64,000 nucleotides of DNA from contig NZ_CABPSJ010000005.1 in NCBI RefSeq assembly GCF_902459745.1, positions 124,001 through 188,000 on the forward strand. Direction: 5' to 3'. The notes below the pieces were generated by a model. That model was given only the letters and a program-made list of their open reading frames with translations, had not been told where the DNA came from and searched no databases. The stretch comes from Pandoraea communis (lineage in GTDB: Bacteria; Pseudomonadota; Gammaproteobacteria; Burkholderiales; Burkholderiaceae). The first letter of the stretch is position 1, and every line of letters begins with the position of its first letter. Shown here piece after piece: positions 42,388 through 50,903 of this stretch. The translations under genes were made by a program, and so were the position numbers.

Positions 42388-43557
42388 ATGCCCGATTCAC
42401 TCAATACGGTTTTGACGTCTGCCAATGTAGCGGTACCCCCGGTTGCCCGCGTGGGCGATTCGCTCGCGCAGGTGGCAACGCCTTCCTTGCTGCTCGACCT
42501 CGACGCCTTCGACGCGAACGTCGCCCGCATGGCGAGTGCCGCCGCCGTGCGGGGTGTCGCGGTGCGTCCGCACGCCAAGGCGCACAAGTCCGTCACGATT
42601 GCGCGAGCGCAGATCGCGGCGGGCGCCGTCGGCATCTGCTGTCAGAAGGTCACGGAAGCGATTCCTTTCGTCAATGCGGGGATCGGCAACATCCACATCA
42701 GCAATGAGTTCGTGGGTGAAGCGCGCGTGGCGCTCGTCGTGGAGATGGCGTCGCGCGTCACGCTGTCCGTCTGTGTGGACGACGTACGTCAGGTCGCGCC
42801 GCTCGGTAAGGCGGCACAGCGCGCCGGTGTGCGTATCGCGGTGCTACCTGAGGTCGACGTGGGGCAGGGGCGTTGCGGGGTGGATTCGACGGACGCCGTG
42901 GCGCAATTGGTCGATGCCATCGATCATTACGAAGGGCTGCGCTTTGGCGGGTTGCAGGCGTATCACGGCAGTGCGCAACACATCGATAGCTGGGACCGGC
43001 GTCGTGACGCGGCGCGGCTTGCCGCCGACCGCGCGTCGACCTACGTGCGCTTTCTCGAGGCACGCGGGATTGCCTGCCCGGTGGTGACGGGCGGCGGCAC
43101 GGGCACGGCCGAGTTCGATATCGAGAGTGGCGTCTATACCGAGATTCAGCCCGGCTCGTATGTGTTTCTCGACGGTCACTACGGCTCGCTCGAGTGGCGC
43201 GACGAGTGGCGCTTCCGCCATGGCCTGTTTCTCGCGTCGACGGTCATGAGCACGGCGCGCGCGGGCATCATCGTGTGCGATGCGGGGCTCAAGAGCGTGG
43301 CGACGGATTCGGGGCTGCCGCGTTTCTGGTCGTCGCAACAGGCGGGCAAGCCGTACTATCGCACAGCGTCGGATGAGCATGGCGTGCTTGAGCTGGGGGC
43401 TTCCGGCGAGGACAGCGCACCGTGGCTCGGCGAGCCAATTCTGCTCGTGCCTGGGCATTGCGATCCGACAGTCAATCTCTACGATCGGTATGTGGCCGTA
43501 AGGCATGGCCGTGTCGAAGGGCTGTGGCCCATCGAAGCGCGCGGCCTGAGTCAGTGA
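42388..43557 (+). CDS. D-threonine aldolase/3-hydroxy-D-aspartate aldolase-type protein
   Basis: A 389-residue fold-type III PLP enzyme of the DSD1 family. The PLP lysine is probably Lys64 in RPHAKAHK. The metal site His-Cys-Asp is in PGHCDPTVNLYD near the end. Relatives cleave D-threonine to glycine and acetaldehyde, or erythro-3-hydroxyaspartate to glycine and glyoxylate (BhcC). The ATG at 42388 has AGGGGA upstream. Its neighbours (glyoxylate aminotransferase, glycolate-type dehydrogenase) favour the glyoxylate-linked reaction. Confidence 0.9.
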   Translation: MPDSLNTVLTSANVAVPPVARVGDSLAQVATPSLLLDLDAFDANVARMASAAAVRGVAVRPHAKAHKSVTIARAQIAAGAVGICCQKVTEAIPFVNAGIGNIHISNEFVGEARVALVVEMASRVTLSVCVDDVRQVAPLGKAAQRAGVRIAVLPEVDVGQGRCGVDSTDAVAQLVDAIDHYEGLRFGGLQAYHGSAQHIDSWDRRRDAARLAADRASTYVRFLEARGIACPVVTGGGTGTAEFDIESGVYTEIQPGSYVFLDGHYGSLEWRDEWRFRHGLFLASTVMSTARAGIIVCDAGLKSVATDSGLPRFWSSQQAGKPYYRTASDEHGVLELGASGEDSAPWLGEPILLVPGHCDPTVNLYDRYVAVRHGRVEGLWPIEARGLSQ

Positions 43558-43593
43558 AGGCTAACGGCGTCGAAAAATTTTCGCGCAGGGGGC

Positions 43594-43622
43594 TTCACAA
43601 CTTTCGAAAACCACGTTATAGT
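43594..43622 (+). promoter_or_regulatory. Sigma70-type promoter of the tRNA pair
   Basis: TTCACA at 43594-43599 and TATAGT at 43617-43622, a 17-base spacer, each one base from the consensus TTGACA/TATAAT. The first tRNA starts 19 bases after the -10 box, as expected. Confidence 0.75.
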
Positions 43623-43640
43623 CTCGTTTCTTCGCCGTAC

Positions 43641-43716
<76 letters not shown>

Positions 43717-43732
43717 AAACGGAAGACTTTAT

Positions 43733-43808
43733 GTCCCCTTCGTCTAGAGGCCTAGGACATCACCCTTTCACGGTGAGTACAGGGGTTCGAATCCCCTAGG
43801 GGACGCCA
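43733..43808 (+). tRNA. tRNA-Glu (anticodon TTC)
   Basis: A 76-base cloverleaf, 16 bases after tRNA-Ala and probably one transcript with it. The acceptor stem GTCCCCT pairs with AGGGGAC, followed by encoded GCCA. The anticodon loop CTTTCAC contains TTC, reading both glutamate codons. The sequence is nearly that of E. coli tRNA-Glu. Confidence 0.97.
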
Positions 43809-43866
43809 GATTCATCGGCGTGATTCTCGGAAATGTCCGAAAACACGACGACAATCGGTTGTCGAC

Positions 43867-43906
43867 AAACGCGCTTGGCTTCACCGCCAAGCGCGTTTTG
43901 TTTTTT
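43867..43906 (+). terminator. Intrinsic terminator of the tRNA transcript
   Basis: AAACGCGCTTGGC at 43867-43879 pairs with GCCAAGCGCGTTT at 43886-43898 (13 bp, 6-base loop), followed by TGTTTTTT. It lies about 60 bases after tRNA-Glu. It may also serve the convergent YciI gene. Confidence 0.9.
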
Positions 43907-43978
43907 CCGCGACGGAATTCTCTTCTCGGCGTGGCATGGCAGGCGGCGTCCTGTGCCGCATATCCTCATGCGTCTCGC

Positions 43979-44275
43979 TTAGCGCACCGGCGAACTCGCT
44001 GTTTTGCCCACGACGGTTTTCCACGGCCGCACGCGCCACGCCTTCACCAGACCATTCACGACATACGGATCGGCTTTTGCGAACGCTTCGGCCGCTGCGG
44101 GAGATTCGCCTTCAAAGAGCAATGCCGCCGCGTCTACGGGGGATTCGAGCGCACCGGCGAGCAGCAGTTCACCGCGATCGGCAGCTTGCCAGGCGAGCGC
44201 CAAATGGGCGTTACGGTATTGGGCACGACGCTCGAGATAATCGTCGACGAGGTCGTAAGTGAGCAGGTAATGCAT
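43979..44275 (-). CDS. YciI-family protein
   Basis: A 98-residue ferredoxin-like-fold protein: MHYLLTYDLVDDYLERRAQY, then YRNAHLALAW with the family His, and DPYVVNGLV near the end. YciI proteins are small enzymes of uncertain reaction, related to muconolactone isomerase. The ATG at 44275 has AAAGGAGA upstream. It is 49 bases from the AraC-type gene and transcribed in the same direction, possibly as one unit. Confidence 0.9.
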   Translation of the reverse strand: MHYLLTYDLVDDYLERRAQYRNAHLALAWQAADRGELLLAGALESPVDAAALLFEGESPAAAEAFAKADPYVVNGLVKAWRVRPWKTVVGKTASSPVR

Positions 44276-44324
44276 GGGGTTGTCTCCTTTGAATTCGCTA
44301 CGGTATCGACGGCGTACCCCTGCA

Positions 44325-45113
44325 TTATCGGTAAAACGCCGACGGTGGTACGCCGAAATGACGCTTGAACATGGCGGCAAACGCGCTCTGGCTTGCATAG
44401 CCGTGATCGAGCGCGACATTCACGATTTTCTCACCCCGCGCGAGCGCTTCCAGGGCCTGAAGCAGGCGGGCTTGTTGACGCCAGCGGCCGAACGTCATAC
44501 CCGTCTCCCGGGCAAAGCGTCGCTGGAAGGTCTTCGCCGACAGGCCGGTGTCGCGAGCCCAGTCGTCGATGGTTGCGTCGTCGCATGGGGCCTGCATCAG
44601 GCGGTCGCATGTGCGCGCCAAACGCGTGTCGCGCGGCCACGGAAGATACAGCGGGAGCACTGGCAGGGCGATCAGTTCGTCGAGCAGCAGACGCATGAGG
44701 CGTGCGTCGCGCGAGTCGTCCGCGTAATCGATCGGCACATGAATGGCCGCGAGAATCAGTTCGCGCATGAGTGGCGTGATTTCCACCACGCAACTCTCAT
44801 TGGGTAAGGGTTCCGTGCCGGGCTCGACGAACACCGTGCGCATCTTGACGTTGCCGCTCATCTGGACCGTATGTTCCAGCCCGGCTGCCAGCCAGACGCC
44901 GCGCGTGGGCGGCACCACCCAGCGACCCGACGCCGACGCGATGATCATCACGCCCTCGATGGCGTAGAGCAGTTGCGCGCGGCGATGAGAATGCGACGCG
45001 ATGAACTCGTTGTGCGCATAGTCGACCGCCATCGCCGCCATTGGCATGGGCGTATTTTCGAAGCGAAGGTGGTCGGTCAAGCGAGTCTCCCGAGGCCGGT
45101 GGACGGTGTTCAT
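44325..45113 (-). CDS. AraC-family transcriptional regulator with N-terminal cupin
   Basis: A 262-residue protein. The cupin sensor is at about 35-110 (SHSHRRAQLLYAIEG), the double helix-turn-helix at about 160-260 (SAKTFQRRFARETGMTFGRWRQQ, core LSAKTFQRRF; VALDHGYASQSAFAAMFKR). The ATG at 45113 has AAGGAC upstream; a TTG five codons earlier is less likely. It is divergent from an EamA exporter and likely controls it. Confidence 0.92.
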   Translation of the reverse strand: MNTVHRPRETRLTDHLRFENTPMPMAAMAVDYAHNEFIASHSHRRAQLLYAIEGVMIIASASGRWVVPPTRGVWLAAGLEHTVQMSGNVKMRTVFVEPGTEPLPNESCVVEITPLMRELILAAIHVPIDYADDSRDARLMRLLLDELIALPVLPLYLPWPRDTRLARTCDRLMQAPCDDATIDDWARDTGLSAKTFQRRFARETGMTFGRWRQQARLLQALEALARGEKIVNVALDHGYASQSAFAAMFKRHFGVPPSAFYR

Positions 45114-45214
45114 GAGTGTCCTTTTCAAGACAGGTTATGGAATTTTAGCGTGAGACACCCCATTGCGGCATGCCCGACGATGACGCTTCCTTTTCATACT
45201 TGCGGAAAATCGTC

Positions 45215-46120
45215 ATGGGGTACCTCCTGTATCCGCTGGGCGCCATGCTGTTGTGGGCCGGCAATGTCATCGTCTCGAAGCTCTCGGCCACGACCATCGC
45301 GCCGTCGGCCATCACGTTCTACCGGCTGGTGCTGGCGCTTGCCGTCATGACGCCATTCGTCATTCGCCCGCTGGCGCGCAACTGGGGGCACATTCGCCCT
45401 CAACTGGCGAAACTCGGCTTCCTCGGTTTCCTGAGCATGTCGTTCTATCAGAGCCTGTCGTATCTGGCGGCGCACAGCACGACGGCGACGAACATGGCCA
45501 TCGTGACGGCCCTCGCGCCGCTGCTCACGTTGCTGTGGAGCGTCGTGCTGCTGCGTGAGCCGCCAACGCTCGGCATGCTCGTCGGTGGCCTGTTGTCACT
45601 GGCGGGACTGGTGTATCTGATCGGGCAGGGGCATCCGTCACAACTGCTCGACGGCGGCGTACATCTGGGCGACGTGCTCATGTTGATCGCGTCGGCATCC
45701 TACGGGCTGTACAGCGTGTTGCTGCGACGCTGGCACGTGGCCGTGCCGCCTGCGCAGTCGACTTACGTGCAGGCCTGGGCAGCACTCGTGACGATGATCC
45801 CGATGCTTGCGCTCGTGCCCGCCGGTCAGGCACAACTCAACACCGCCACGGTGCCGCTGGTGTTGTACGCGGGGCTGGGGGCGTCGATTCTGTTGCCGAT
45901 CCTCTGGATTCAGGGCATTCGCCATCTGGGGCCGAATCGGTGCAGCATGTTCATCAACGTACTGCCTGTCATGACGGCGGCGATTGCGGTGGTGTTGCTG
46001 GGTGAGCGCTTGCACACGTTCCACCTGATCGGCGGCGGTGTGGCGCTTGCCGGGGTGTTCATTGCGCAGCGCTGGCAGCGGCCGTTGCCTGGTTTCGGTA
46101 CAGCCCCTGAGGCGGCGTAA
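45215..46120 (+). CDS. EamA/DMT-family inner-membrane transporter
   Basis: A 301-residue protein with ten predicted helices in two EamA repeats (about 5-140 and 150-290; PLGAMLLWAGNVIVSKLSA, then LIASASYGLYSVLLRRW). The family exports amino acids, metabolites or drugs. The ATG at 45215 starts just before helix 1; an in-frame ATG at 45170 would add 15 hydrophilic residues. It is divergent from the AraC-type gene, which likely regulates it. Confidence 0.88.
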   Translation: MGYLLYPLGAMLLWAGNVIVSKLSATTIAPSAITFYRLVLALAVMTPFVIRPLARNWGHIRPQLAKLGFLGFLSMSFYQSLSYLAAHSTTATNMAIVTALAPLLTLLWSVVLLREPPTLGMLVGGLLSLAGLVYLIGQGHPSQLLDGGVHLGDVLMLIASASYGLYSVLLRRWHVAVPPAQSTYVQAWAALVTMIPMLALVPAGQAQLNTATVPLVLYAGLGASILLPILWIQGIRHLGPNRCSMFINVLPVMTAAIAVVLLGERLHTFHLIGGGVALAGVFIAQRWQRPLPGFGTAPEAA

Positions 46121-46124
46121 GCCC

Positions 46125-46151
46125 GCTGCCGCGCGGCGATGCTGCGGCAGC
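46125..46151. other. Inverted repeat between convergent genes, possible terminator
   Basis: GCTGCCGC at 46125-46132 and GCGGCAGC at 46144-46151 are perfect complements, directly after the EamA stop and before the convergent VOC gene stop. No T tract follows, so a terminator role is uncertain. Confidence 0.35.
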
Positions 46152-46170
46152 AAGGGAAGGGGGCTACGCG

Positions 46171-46488
46171 TTACGAACCACGTACCGCGACCCCGTAAGT
46201 GCTCACTATGCGACGGTCCTGCTCTGCTGCGCAGAACGCTTCCCAGAGCAGGCCGTTGCAGTCGGTGCTGCTGGAATATTCGGGGACGCTGTCGTCTTCG
46301 AAGCCGATGTGCCGCAGCGTACCGGCTTGCGCGGGCGACTGGTTGATCGAGAAGTTCAGCAGGTCGGTGCGCCACATGGCGTAGGCGCCGGGCACGACCG
46401 CCGCAGGCGGCTGACCGAGACGCGTCGAATAGTCTTGAATGGACTCGTCGAGATCGCGCACGGCGAGCGCGATGTGAAAGCGTTTCAT
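46171..46488 (-). CDS. VOC-family (glyoxalase/bleomycin-resistance fold) protein
   Basis: A 105-residue single VOC domain: MKRFHIALAVRDLDESIQDY at the start, with metal-type His in FHIAL and Glu in GLLWEAF. The role is unknown; relatives include glyoxalases and organoarsenical lyases. The ATG at 46488 is selected because AGGAG lies ten bases upstream. It stands alone. Confidence 0.85.
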   Translation of the reverse strand: MKRFHIALAVRDLDESIQDYSTRLGQPPAAVVPGAYAMWRTDLLNFSINQSPAQAGTLRHIGFEDDSVPEYSSSTDCNGLLWEAFCAAEQDRRIVSTYGVAVRGS

Positions 46489-46746
46489 GGGGGCTCCTGA
46501 CATGGGTATGGCAATGCATCGACGCAGGGCGATGTGAGTGCCCGCTCGCGATGCGAGCTATCGAGGTCGATCAGATCGATAGGATCGACGAGGCCTATCC
46601 TAGATGTCGTCAGGACGCTCTGCCAGACGGCAGGTTATCCCGGTATCCGGCGTAACTGGATGGCGCGGATGGCCAGCCGATTTCGCTGGCGTCGTGCTGG
46701 AATCGAGCCGGCGTCGTGACAGGGGGAGGCGTGAGTGAGCGGGCGC

Positions 46747-47247
46747 TTACTGGGGGCGCTGGAAGTCGTTCTCGACCCACGCGCGGGCGCTGTTGCGTGA
46801 GAGCTTGAACGTGGGTGGCACCTTGACCGAGGCGAGCGTTTCACCGAAGCGGTCGATGGCGCTCAGCATGGCGTACGGATCGTAGTCGTCGGGCACGATG
46901 TCGAGCGTGACGTCGATGTCGCCGTCGGGACCGTCGACGCTCACACGTTTGTGCAACTGCGCGCGCAATTGCTGTTCGTGACGCCGCAGCACTTCGTCAG
47001 CCGTCTTCACGAGCGTGTGAAACGCGTTGACGTCGAGCGGTTTCGGATTCTTCTTGTCGCGCCCCATCGTCCACGGCCCGACGAGCGCCGGTTCCGACTC
47101 CCCATCCCGGTACATGGCGACGGCCCATCCGTCGTCTTCCTCGTTCTTGACGACCTTGGCCGTCCATCCGTCGTCGCGCCACAGGCGATCTTCGTGGATG
47201 GCATCGGTGTCGTCGGTCGGATGAAGGTCGGTGGAGGTGGCAGTCAC
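46747..47247 (-). CDS. Conserved hypothetical protein
   Basis: A 166-residue soluble protein with no recognised domain: an acidic N-terminus (DLHPTDDTDAIHEDRLW), a Trp-rich segment (DDGWTAKVVKNEEDDGWAVAM), and a charged helical middle (LVKTADEVLRRHEQQLRAQLHK). The GTG at 47247 is the only start that includes this region; no strong ribosome site. Codon use is like the neighbours, and the residue composition is coherent, so it is likely real. Function unknown. Confidence 0.72.
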   Translation of the reverse strand: MTATSTDLHPTDDTDAIHEDRLWRDDGWTAKVVKNEEDDGWAVAMYRDGESEPALVGPWTMGRDKKNPKPLDVNAFHTLVKTADEVLRRHEQQLRAQLHKRVSVDGPDGDIDVTLDIVPDDYDPYAMLSAIDRFGETLASVKVPPTFKLSRNSARAWVENDFQRPQ

Positions 47248-47463
47248 TGTCGGAAATCTGGGCTTGGGGAGATGAGTGCGGTATGCGCAAGGCGCGTCGG
47301 GACGTGGGCTTGCGAAAGCGGTGATTTTACCGCGTCCGGCCGAGGCGCGGACGGGTTCGCCGTATTGCGTAGGGAGACCCGGGCGTCAACGCTTGACCCG
47401 CCTGCCGCCGGCGAACGCGTCGGGCGGGCCTCGCTTCGCGCGAAGACGGCGGGCACCGGCAAG

Positions 47464-48198
47464 TCACTCGTTCGCCACCGCCAGTGCGATGAGCAATACC
47501 ACCGGCAGCATCACGCACCAGAAGCCCGCGCCGTGATACGCGAAGCCGCCGAAAACGGCTCCGACCGCAAACGCGGCAAGCGCCGGAATCATCTTGCGCA
47601 AACGGGCGCGTGCGGCCTTGTCGTCGCCGCAACTGCCGCTTGCCAACTCGACCATGTCGATCACGATCTGCGTGGTGTTACCGGTCATGATCGTCGTTGG
47701 TGCGAGGTCGGCGAGCACGAGGCGTCCGACGGCGTTCTGGATGGCGAGGGCGGCCACGCCGAACATGCCCGACAGAATTGCGAGCGGTGCGTCTGCCGAG
47801 ACGATGGGCTGTGCCGCCATGCCCACGATCATGAAGCCGAGCAGCAGTAGCGTCTGCACCGCGAGCAGCAGGCGCAGCGGTCGGCGCTCGGTGCGCGAAA
47901 AGCCTTGCACGACCAGCTTCACGAGCGCGACGAAGACAACGAACACGGGCAGCGCCAGCAGTTTGGCCAGCACGCCCACATGCGTGCTGGCGACCAGTTG
48001 TACGCCGATCATCACGAAGTTGCCGGTCACATGCGCGGTGAAAAGCCCGAAGAGTGCAATGAAGCCCACGACGTCGATGTAACCCGCCACGAACGCGAGC
48101 GCCATGCCGATGGCGGCCGGTTTGGAAAAATGACTGACCCATGCGCGGGCGAAACTGGAGGCCTCGGTCGGTGTGGGGATGTGGCGCGGGGTACCCAT
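47464..48198 (-). CDS. DUF1275 (YoaK) family membrane protein
   Basis: A 244-residue protein with about six membrane segments: MALAFVAGYIDVVGFIALFG and FTAHVTGNFV are the DUF1275 signature, with PTTIMTGNTTQIVIDM in the middle. The function of the family is not established. The ATG at 48198 is preceded by GAGGAG. It is single and divergent from the NifQ-like gene. Confidence 0.9.
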   Translation of the reverse strand: MGTPRHIPTPTEASSFARAWVSHFSKPAAIGMALAFVAGYIDVVGFIALFGLFTAHVTGNFVMIGVQLVASTHVGVLAKLLALPVFVVFVALVKLVVQGFSRTERRPLRLLLAVQTLLLLGFMIVGMAAQPIVSADAPLAILSGMFGVAALAIQNAVGRLVLADLAPTTIMTGNTTQIVIDMVELASGSCGDDKAARARLRKMIPALAAFAVGAVFGGFAYHGAGFWCVMLPVVLLIALAVANE

Positions 48199-48411
48199 GA
48201 TGGCTCCTCTGACGACTGCTGTTGTGTGGATCTTGTCCCTGTGGAGCGGCGTGCGGGAGCGGCTCCGGGCGCTGATGGAGCATATCATCGCCCCGTGACG
48301 GGCGGCGTTGCACCGACCCGCTATACTTCGGCATGCTACTGGGCGCCATTGCTGCCTGACGACGCCCCGTCTTGCCTCATCCCCTACCCATTCGACGTGT
48401 CGAGGGACTGA

Positions 48412-48987
48412 ATGGCCATGAGCGTTTCGCTGACCCCATCGCATTCGCGCACCGAGGCGGCGCTGTTCGCGTCGCTATTGCGCGCGAATGCGACGCCCGA
48501 GCGCGTGGCGCGTCTGGGGCTCTCGGGCGCGGCAATGGCAGCGTTGCTGCGTCGCCATTTCGCACCGGTGCCCCAGGCGTGGCACGCACTCGCGGCCGAT
48601 TTGCCGACGCCCGCCTGGGCATCGCACGCCACCTTCGTCGCGGAGATGCGCGAGATGCTGCGCCGCCGGGCCGATCCGATCCTGCACCCGGCGGATGCGG
48701 CCGATATGGCGACGATTCTCGCCACGGCGTGTCTGCGTCCCGATCATCTGTGGCGAGACCTCGGCCTGACCGGTCGTGAAGATGTGACGGCCCTGCTCAC
48801 GCATTGCTTCCCGTCGCTGGTGATTGAGAACACCGCCAACCTGCGCTGGAAGCGCTTCCTCGCCGAGGCGTGGGCCAGAGCGTATGGCCGTGCGCCCGCA
48901 CCCGCGCCGGGATGTCCGGGGTGCGAGGCTTACGGCGAATGCTTCGCGCATTTGCGCCCGGCGAGCGCTCCTGTCGAGTTTCCGTAA
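48412..48987 (+). CDS. NifQ-like protein (molybdenum-related), solitary
   Basis: A 191-residue protein similar to NifQ, which delivers molybdenum for the nitrogenase cofactor. The C-terminal half (LWRDLGLTGREDVTALLTHCF, then NLRWKRFLAEAW) and the Cys motif match. Canonical NifQ has C-x4-C-x2-C-x5-C; here Cys168, Cys171 and Cys177 are present and the first Cys is Ala. GAGGGA precedes the ATG. No nif gene lies in the window, so a role in general Mo handling is inferred. Confidence 0.8.
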   Translation: MAMSVSLTPSHSRTEAALFASLLRANATPERVARLGLSGAAMAALLRRHFAPVPQAWHALAADLPTPAWASHATFVAEMREMLRRRADPILHPADAADMATILATACLRPDHLWRDLGLTGREDVTALLTHCFPSLVIENTANLRWKRFLAEAWARAYGRAPAPAPGCPGCEAYGECFAHLRPASAPVEFP

Positions 48988-49085
48988 GCCGTCCGGTGCA
49001 CGGCGAGAATTCCCGGGCGCTGATAGCATGGGCGTCTGCGCGACTTGTGCGCATTACCCGCAACGCCATCCCCCCGAGGAGTTTC

Positions 49086-49610
49086 ATGATGTCGATTTCA
49101 CTCTATCGCGCCACCATCCCCGTCTATCTACGTGGTCTGACCGTGATGGCCGACTACATCAAGACGGCCCGTGCCCATTGCGAGGCGAAGTCACTCGACC
49201 CGCAAACGATTCTGAAAGCGAAGCTCGCCCCCGACATGCTCGACTTCGTCGCGCAGGTGCAGCGCGTGAGCGACACGGCGAAGTTTGCCGTGGCTCGGTT
49301 CACGGGCGTGGAGTCGCCGAAGTTCGACGACAACGAGACGACCTTCGATCAATTGCGTGATCGCATCGCAAATACCGAGGCGTTCATTGCCGGTATGCTC
49401 GAAGACCGCTTCGACGGCGCCGAATCGCGCCAGATCACGCTGAAGTTCAAGGAATATCAGACCACGATGGATGCGGTCGATTATCTGTTCAAGTTCGCGC
49501 TGCCGAACTTCTATTTCCACGTGACGACCACGCACGACATCCTGCGTGCACAAGGGGTGGACGTGGGCAAGAAGGATTATCTCGGCCCGTACGAGATGGA
49601 AAAGATCTGA
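49086..49610 (+). CDS. DUF1993 family protein
   Basis: A 174-residue helical protein. SLYRATIPVYLRGLTVMADYI at the start and LPNFYFHVTTTHDILRAQGV (core YFHVTTTHDILR) near the end are typical of DUF1993, a DinB-like four-helix family. Function is unknown; the bundle could bind a metal through the His residues. The first ATG of a tandem pair has GAGGAG upstream. Confidence 0.88.
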   Translation: MMSISLYRATIPVYLRGLTVMADYIKTARAHCEAKSLDPQTILKAKLAPDMLDFVAQVQRVSDTAKFAVARFTGVESPKFDDNETTFDQLRDRIANTEAFIAGMLEDRFDGAESRQITLKFKEYQTTMDAVDYLFKFALPNFYFHVTTTHDILRAQGVDVGKKDYLGPYEMEKI

Positions 49611-49627
49611 CTTGCGCGATGTACGAT

Positions 49628-49667
49628 GCGCGGCGGCGCGGCGGCGCGGCGGCGCGGCGGCGCGGGG
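49628..49667. repeat. 8-bp tandem repeat, GC only
   Basis: GCGCGGCG is repeated four times exactly (49628-49659), plus a partial fifth unit with one change. It lies in the gap between the convergent DUF1993 and GNAT stops. Simple repeats of this kind tend to vary in copy number; no effect on a gene is expected except possibly on transcript ends. Confidence 0.8.
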
Positions 49668-49686
49668 GCCCGGAGGCTCCCGCACG

Positions 49687-50217
49687 TTAGCGCGTGGCGA
49701 TGGGGAGGTACATGCGCAGTTCGTCCTGGAAACCGTTGCCGGCGCGCATGGCGTCGGGCTCGCGCCCGATTTCGACGAAGCCGAACGATTGATAAAGCGC
49801 GATCGCAGGGCGATTGTCGGCGCTCACTTGCAAGGTGACGTGACGTAGCCCCGGCTGCGAGCGCGCGAGCGCGAGCGCCGCTTCGACCAGCGCACGCCCG
49901 ACGCCGCGCCCCGCTGCGTCCGAGTGCACATACATTCCCCACAAAAAGCCGACGTGCGCGAAGTTCGTGCGCTCCCCGCGTCCCAGACCCAGCACGCCAA
50001 TCAGCCGTTCGTTCTCGAACGCGCCGAAGACACCGCCATCGGTGCGCGCCACCAGCCGTTCACGCACCCGTTCGACCGGCAAGTCCTTCTCTTCCTCGTA
50101 AGTCGATCCGAACGCCTCGGGGTGGGCTTGCAGACCTGCGAGCCGCAATGCCTGAAATGCGAGCGCATCGCTCGGCACGAGACGCCGCACGTCGACGGAT
50201 GGCGCCCGCGAATTCAT
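49687..50217 (-). CDS. GNAT-family N-acetyltransferase
   Basis: A 176-residue acetyltransferase. The acetyl-CoA motif lies at about 110-120 (GRGVGRALVEAAL), followed by LQVSADNRPAIALYQSFGF. The family acetylates amines, peptides or antibiotics. Its ATG overlaps the stop of the DJ-1/PfpI gene (ATGA), so they are co-expressed. Substrate unknown. Confidence 0.9.
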   Translation of the reverse strand: MNSRAPSVDVRRLVPSDALAFQALRLAGLQAHPEAFGSTYEEEKDLPVERVRERLVARTDGGVFGAFENERLIGVLGLGRGERTNFAHVGFLWGMYVHSDAAGRGVGRALVEAALALARSQPGLRHVTLQVSADNRPAIALYQSFGFVEIGREPDAMRAGNGFQDELRMYLPIATR

Positions 50218-50903
50218 GGCAGACGAGGCTCCATCATTGCAAGTACGGTACGCGCCGCTTCTTCCGACGAGGCGGGATTCTGGCCCGTCACGAGCCGTCC
50301 GTCCCCGACCACATGCGATTGCCAGTTGCCGGCTTTCTCGTACAGACCCCCCAGACGTTTGAGTTCGTCTTCGACGAGGAACGGCACCACATCGGTGAGG
50401 CCGACCGCCGCCTCTTCGGCGTTGGTGAAACCGGTCACATGACGGCCACGTACGAGCGGCTCGCCGTTCTCGCTGCGCACCTGTCGCAGCACTCCCGGTG
50501 CGTGACAGACGAAGCCGGTCGCCTTGCCCGCGCGCTCGAAGGATTCGATCAGATGGATGGAGTTCGGGTCTTGCGCCAGATCCCACAGCGGGCCGTGGCC
50601 GCCGGGGTAGAAGAGGGCGTCGTAGTCGGTGGCTTTGACGTCGGCCAGCCGGAGGGTGTTGGCAAGCGCCTTCTGGGCCTCGGGATCTTCACGAAAGCGC
50701 CGCGTTGCGTCGGTCTGCGCATCGGGCTCGTCGCTCTTCGGATCGAGCGGCGGCTGACCGCCTGCGGGGGATGCCAACGTGACATCCAGCCCTTCGTCGA
50801 TGAATACGTAGTAAGGCGCGGCGAATTCTTCGAGCCAGAAGCCGGTCTTCTTGCCCGTGTCGCCAAGGCGGTCGTGCGAGGTCAGAACCATCAGGATGTT
50901 CAT
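50214..50903 (-). CDS. DJ-1/PfpI-family protein (Hsp31/glyoxalase III-like)
   Basis: A 229-residue protein with the class I amidotransferase-like fold. The nucleophile elbow is Cys133-His134 in GFVCHAPG, with Glu25 in GFWLEEFAAPYY, the pattern of Hsp31/YDR533c-type glyoxalase III and deglycase-like proteins. The role is detoxification of methylglyoxal or protein repair. The ATG at 50903 has AGGGAG upstream. It is followed with overlap by a GNAT gene. Confidence 0.9.
   Translation of the reverse strand: MNILMVLTSHDRLGDTGKKTGFWLEEFAAPYYVFIDEGLDVTLASPAGGQPPLDPKSDEPDAQTDATRRFREDPEAQKALANTLRLADVKATDYDALFYPGGHGPLWDLAQDPNSIHLIESFERAGKATGFVCHAPGVLRQVRSENGEPLVRGRHVTGFTNAEEAAVGLTDVVPFLVEDELKRLGGLYEKAGNWQSHVVGDGRLVTGQNPASSEEAARTVLAMMEPRLP

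Noticed and set aside
43733-43808. tRNA-Glu as an integration site for a genomic island
   Set aside because: No integrase gene and no repeated tRNA end were seen; the following genes look chromosomal.
46534-46719. 61-codon plus-strand frame between the VOC and hypothetical genes
   Set aside because: Arg/Ser-rich without a domain or ribosome site.
48412-48987. Nitrogen-fixation cluster around the NifQ-like gene
   Set aside because: No other nif-type gene lies nearby.
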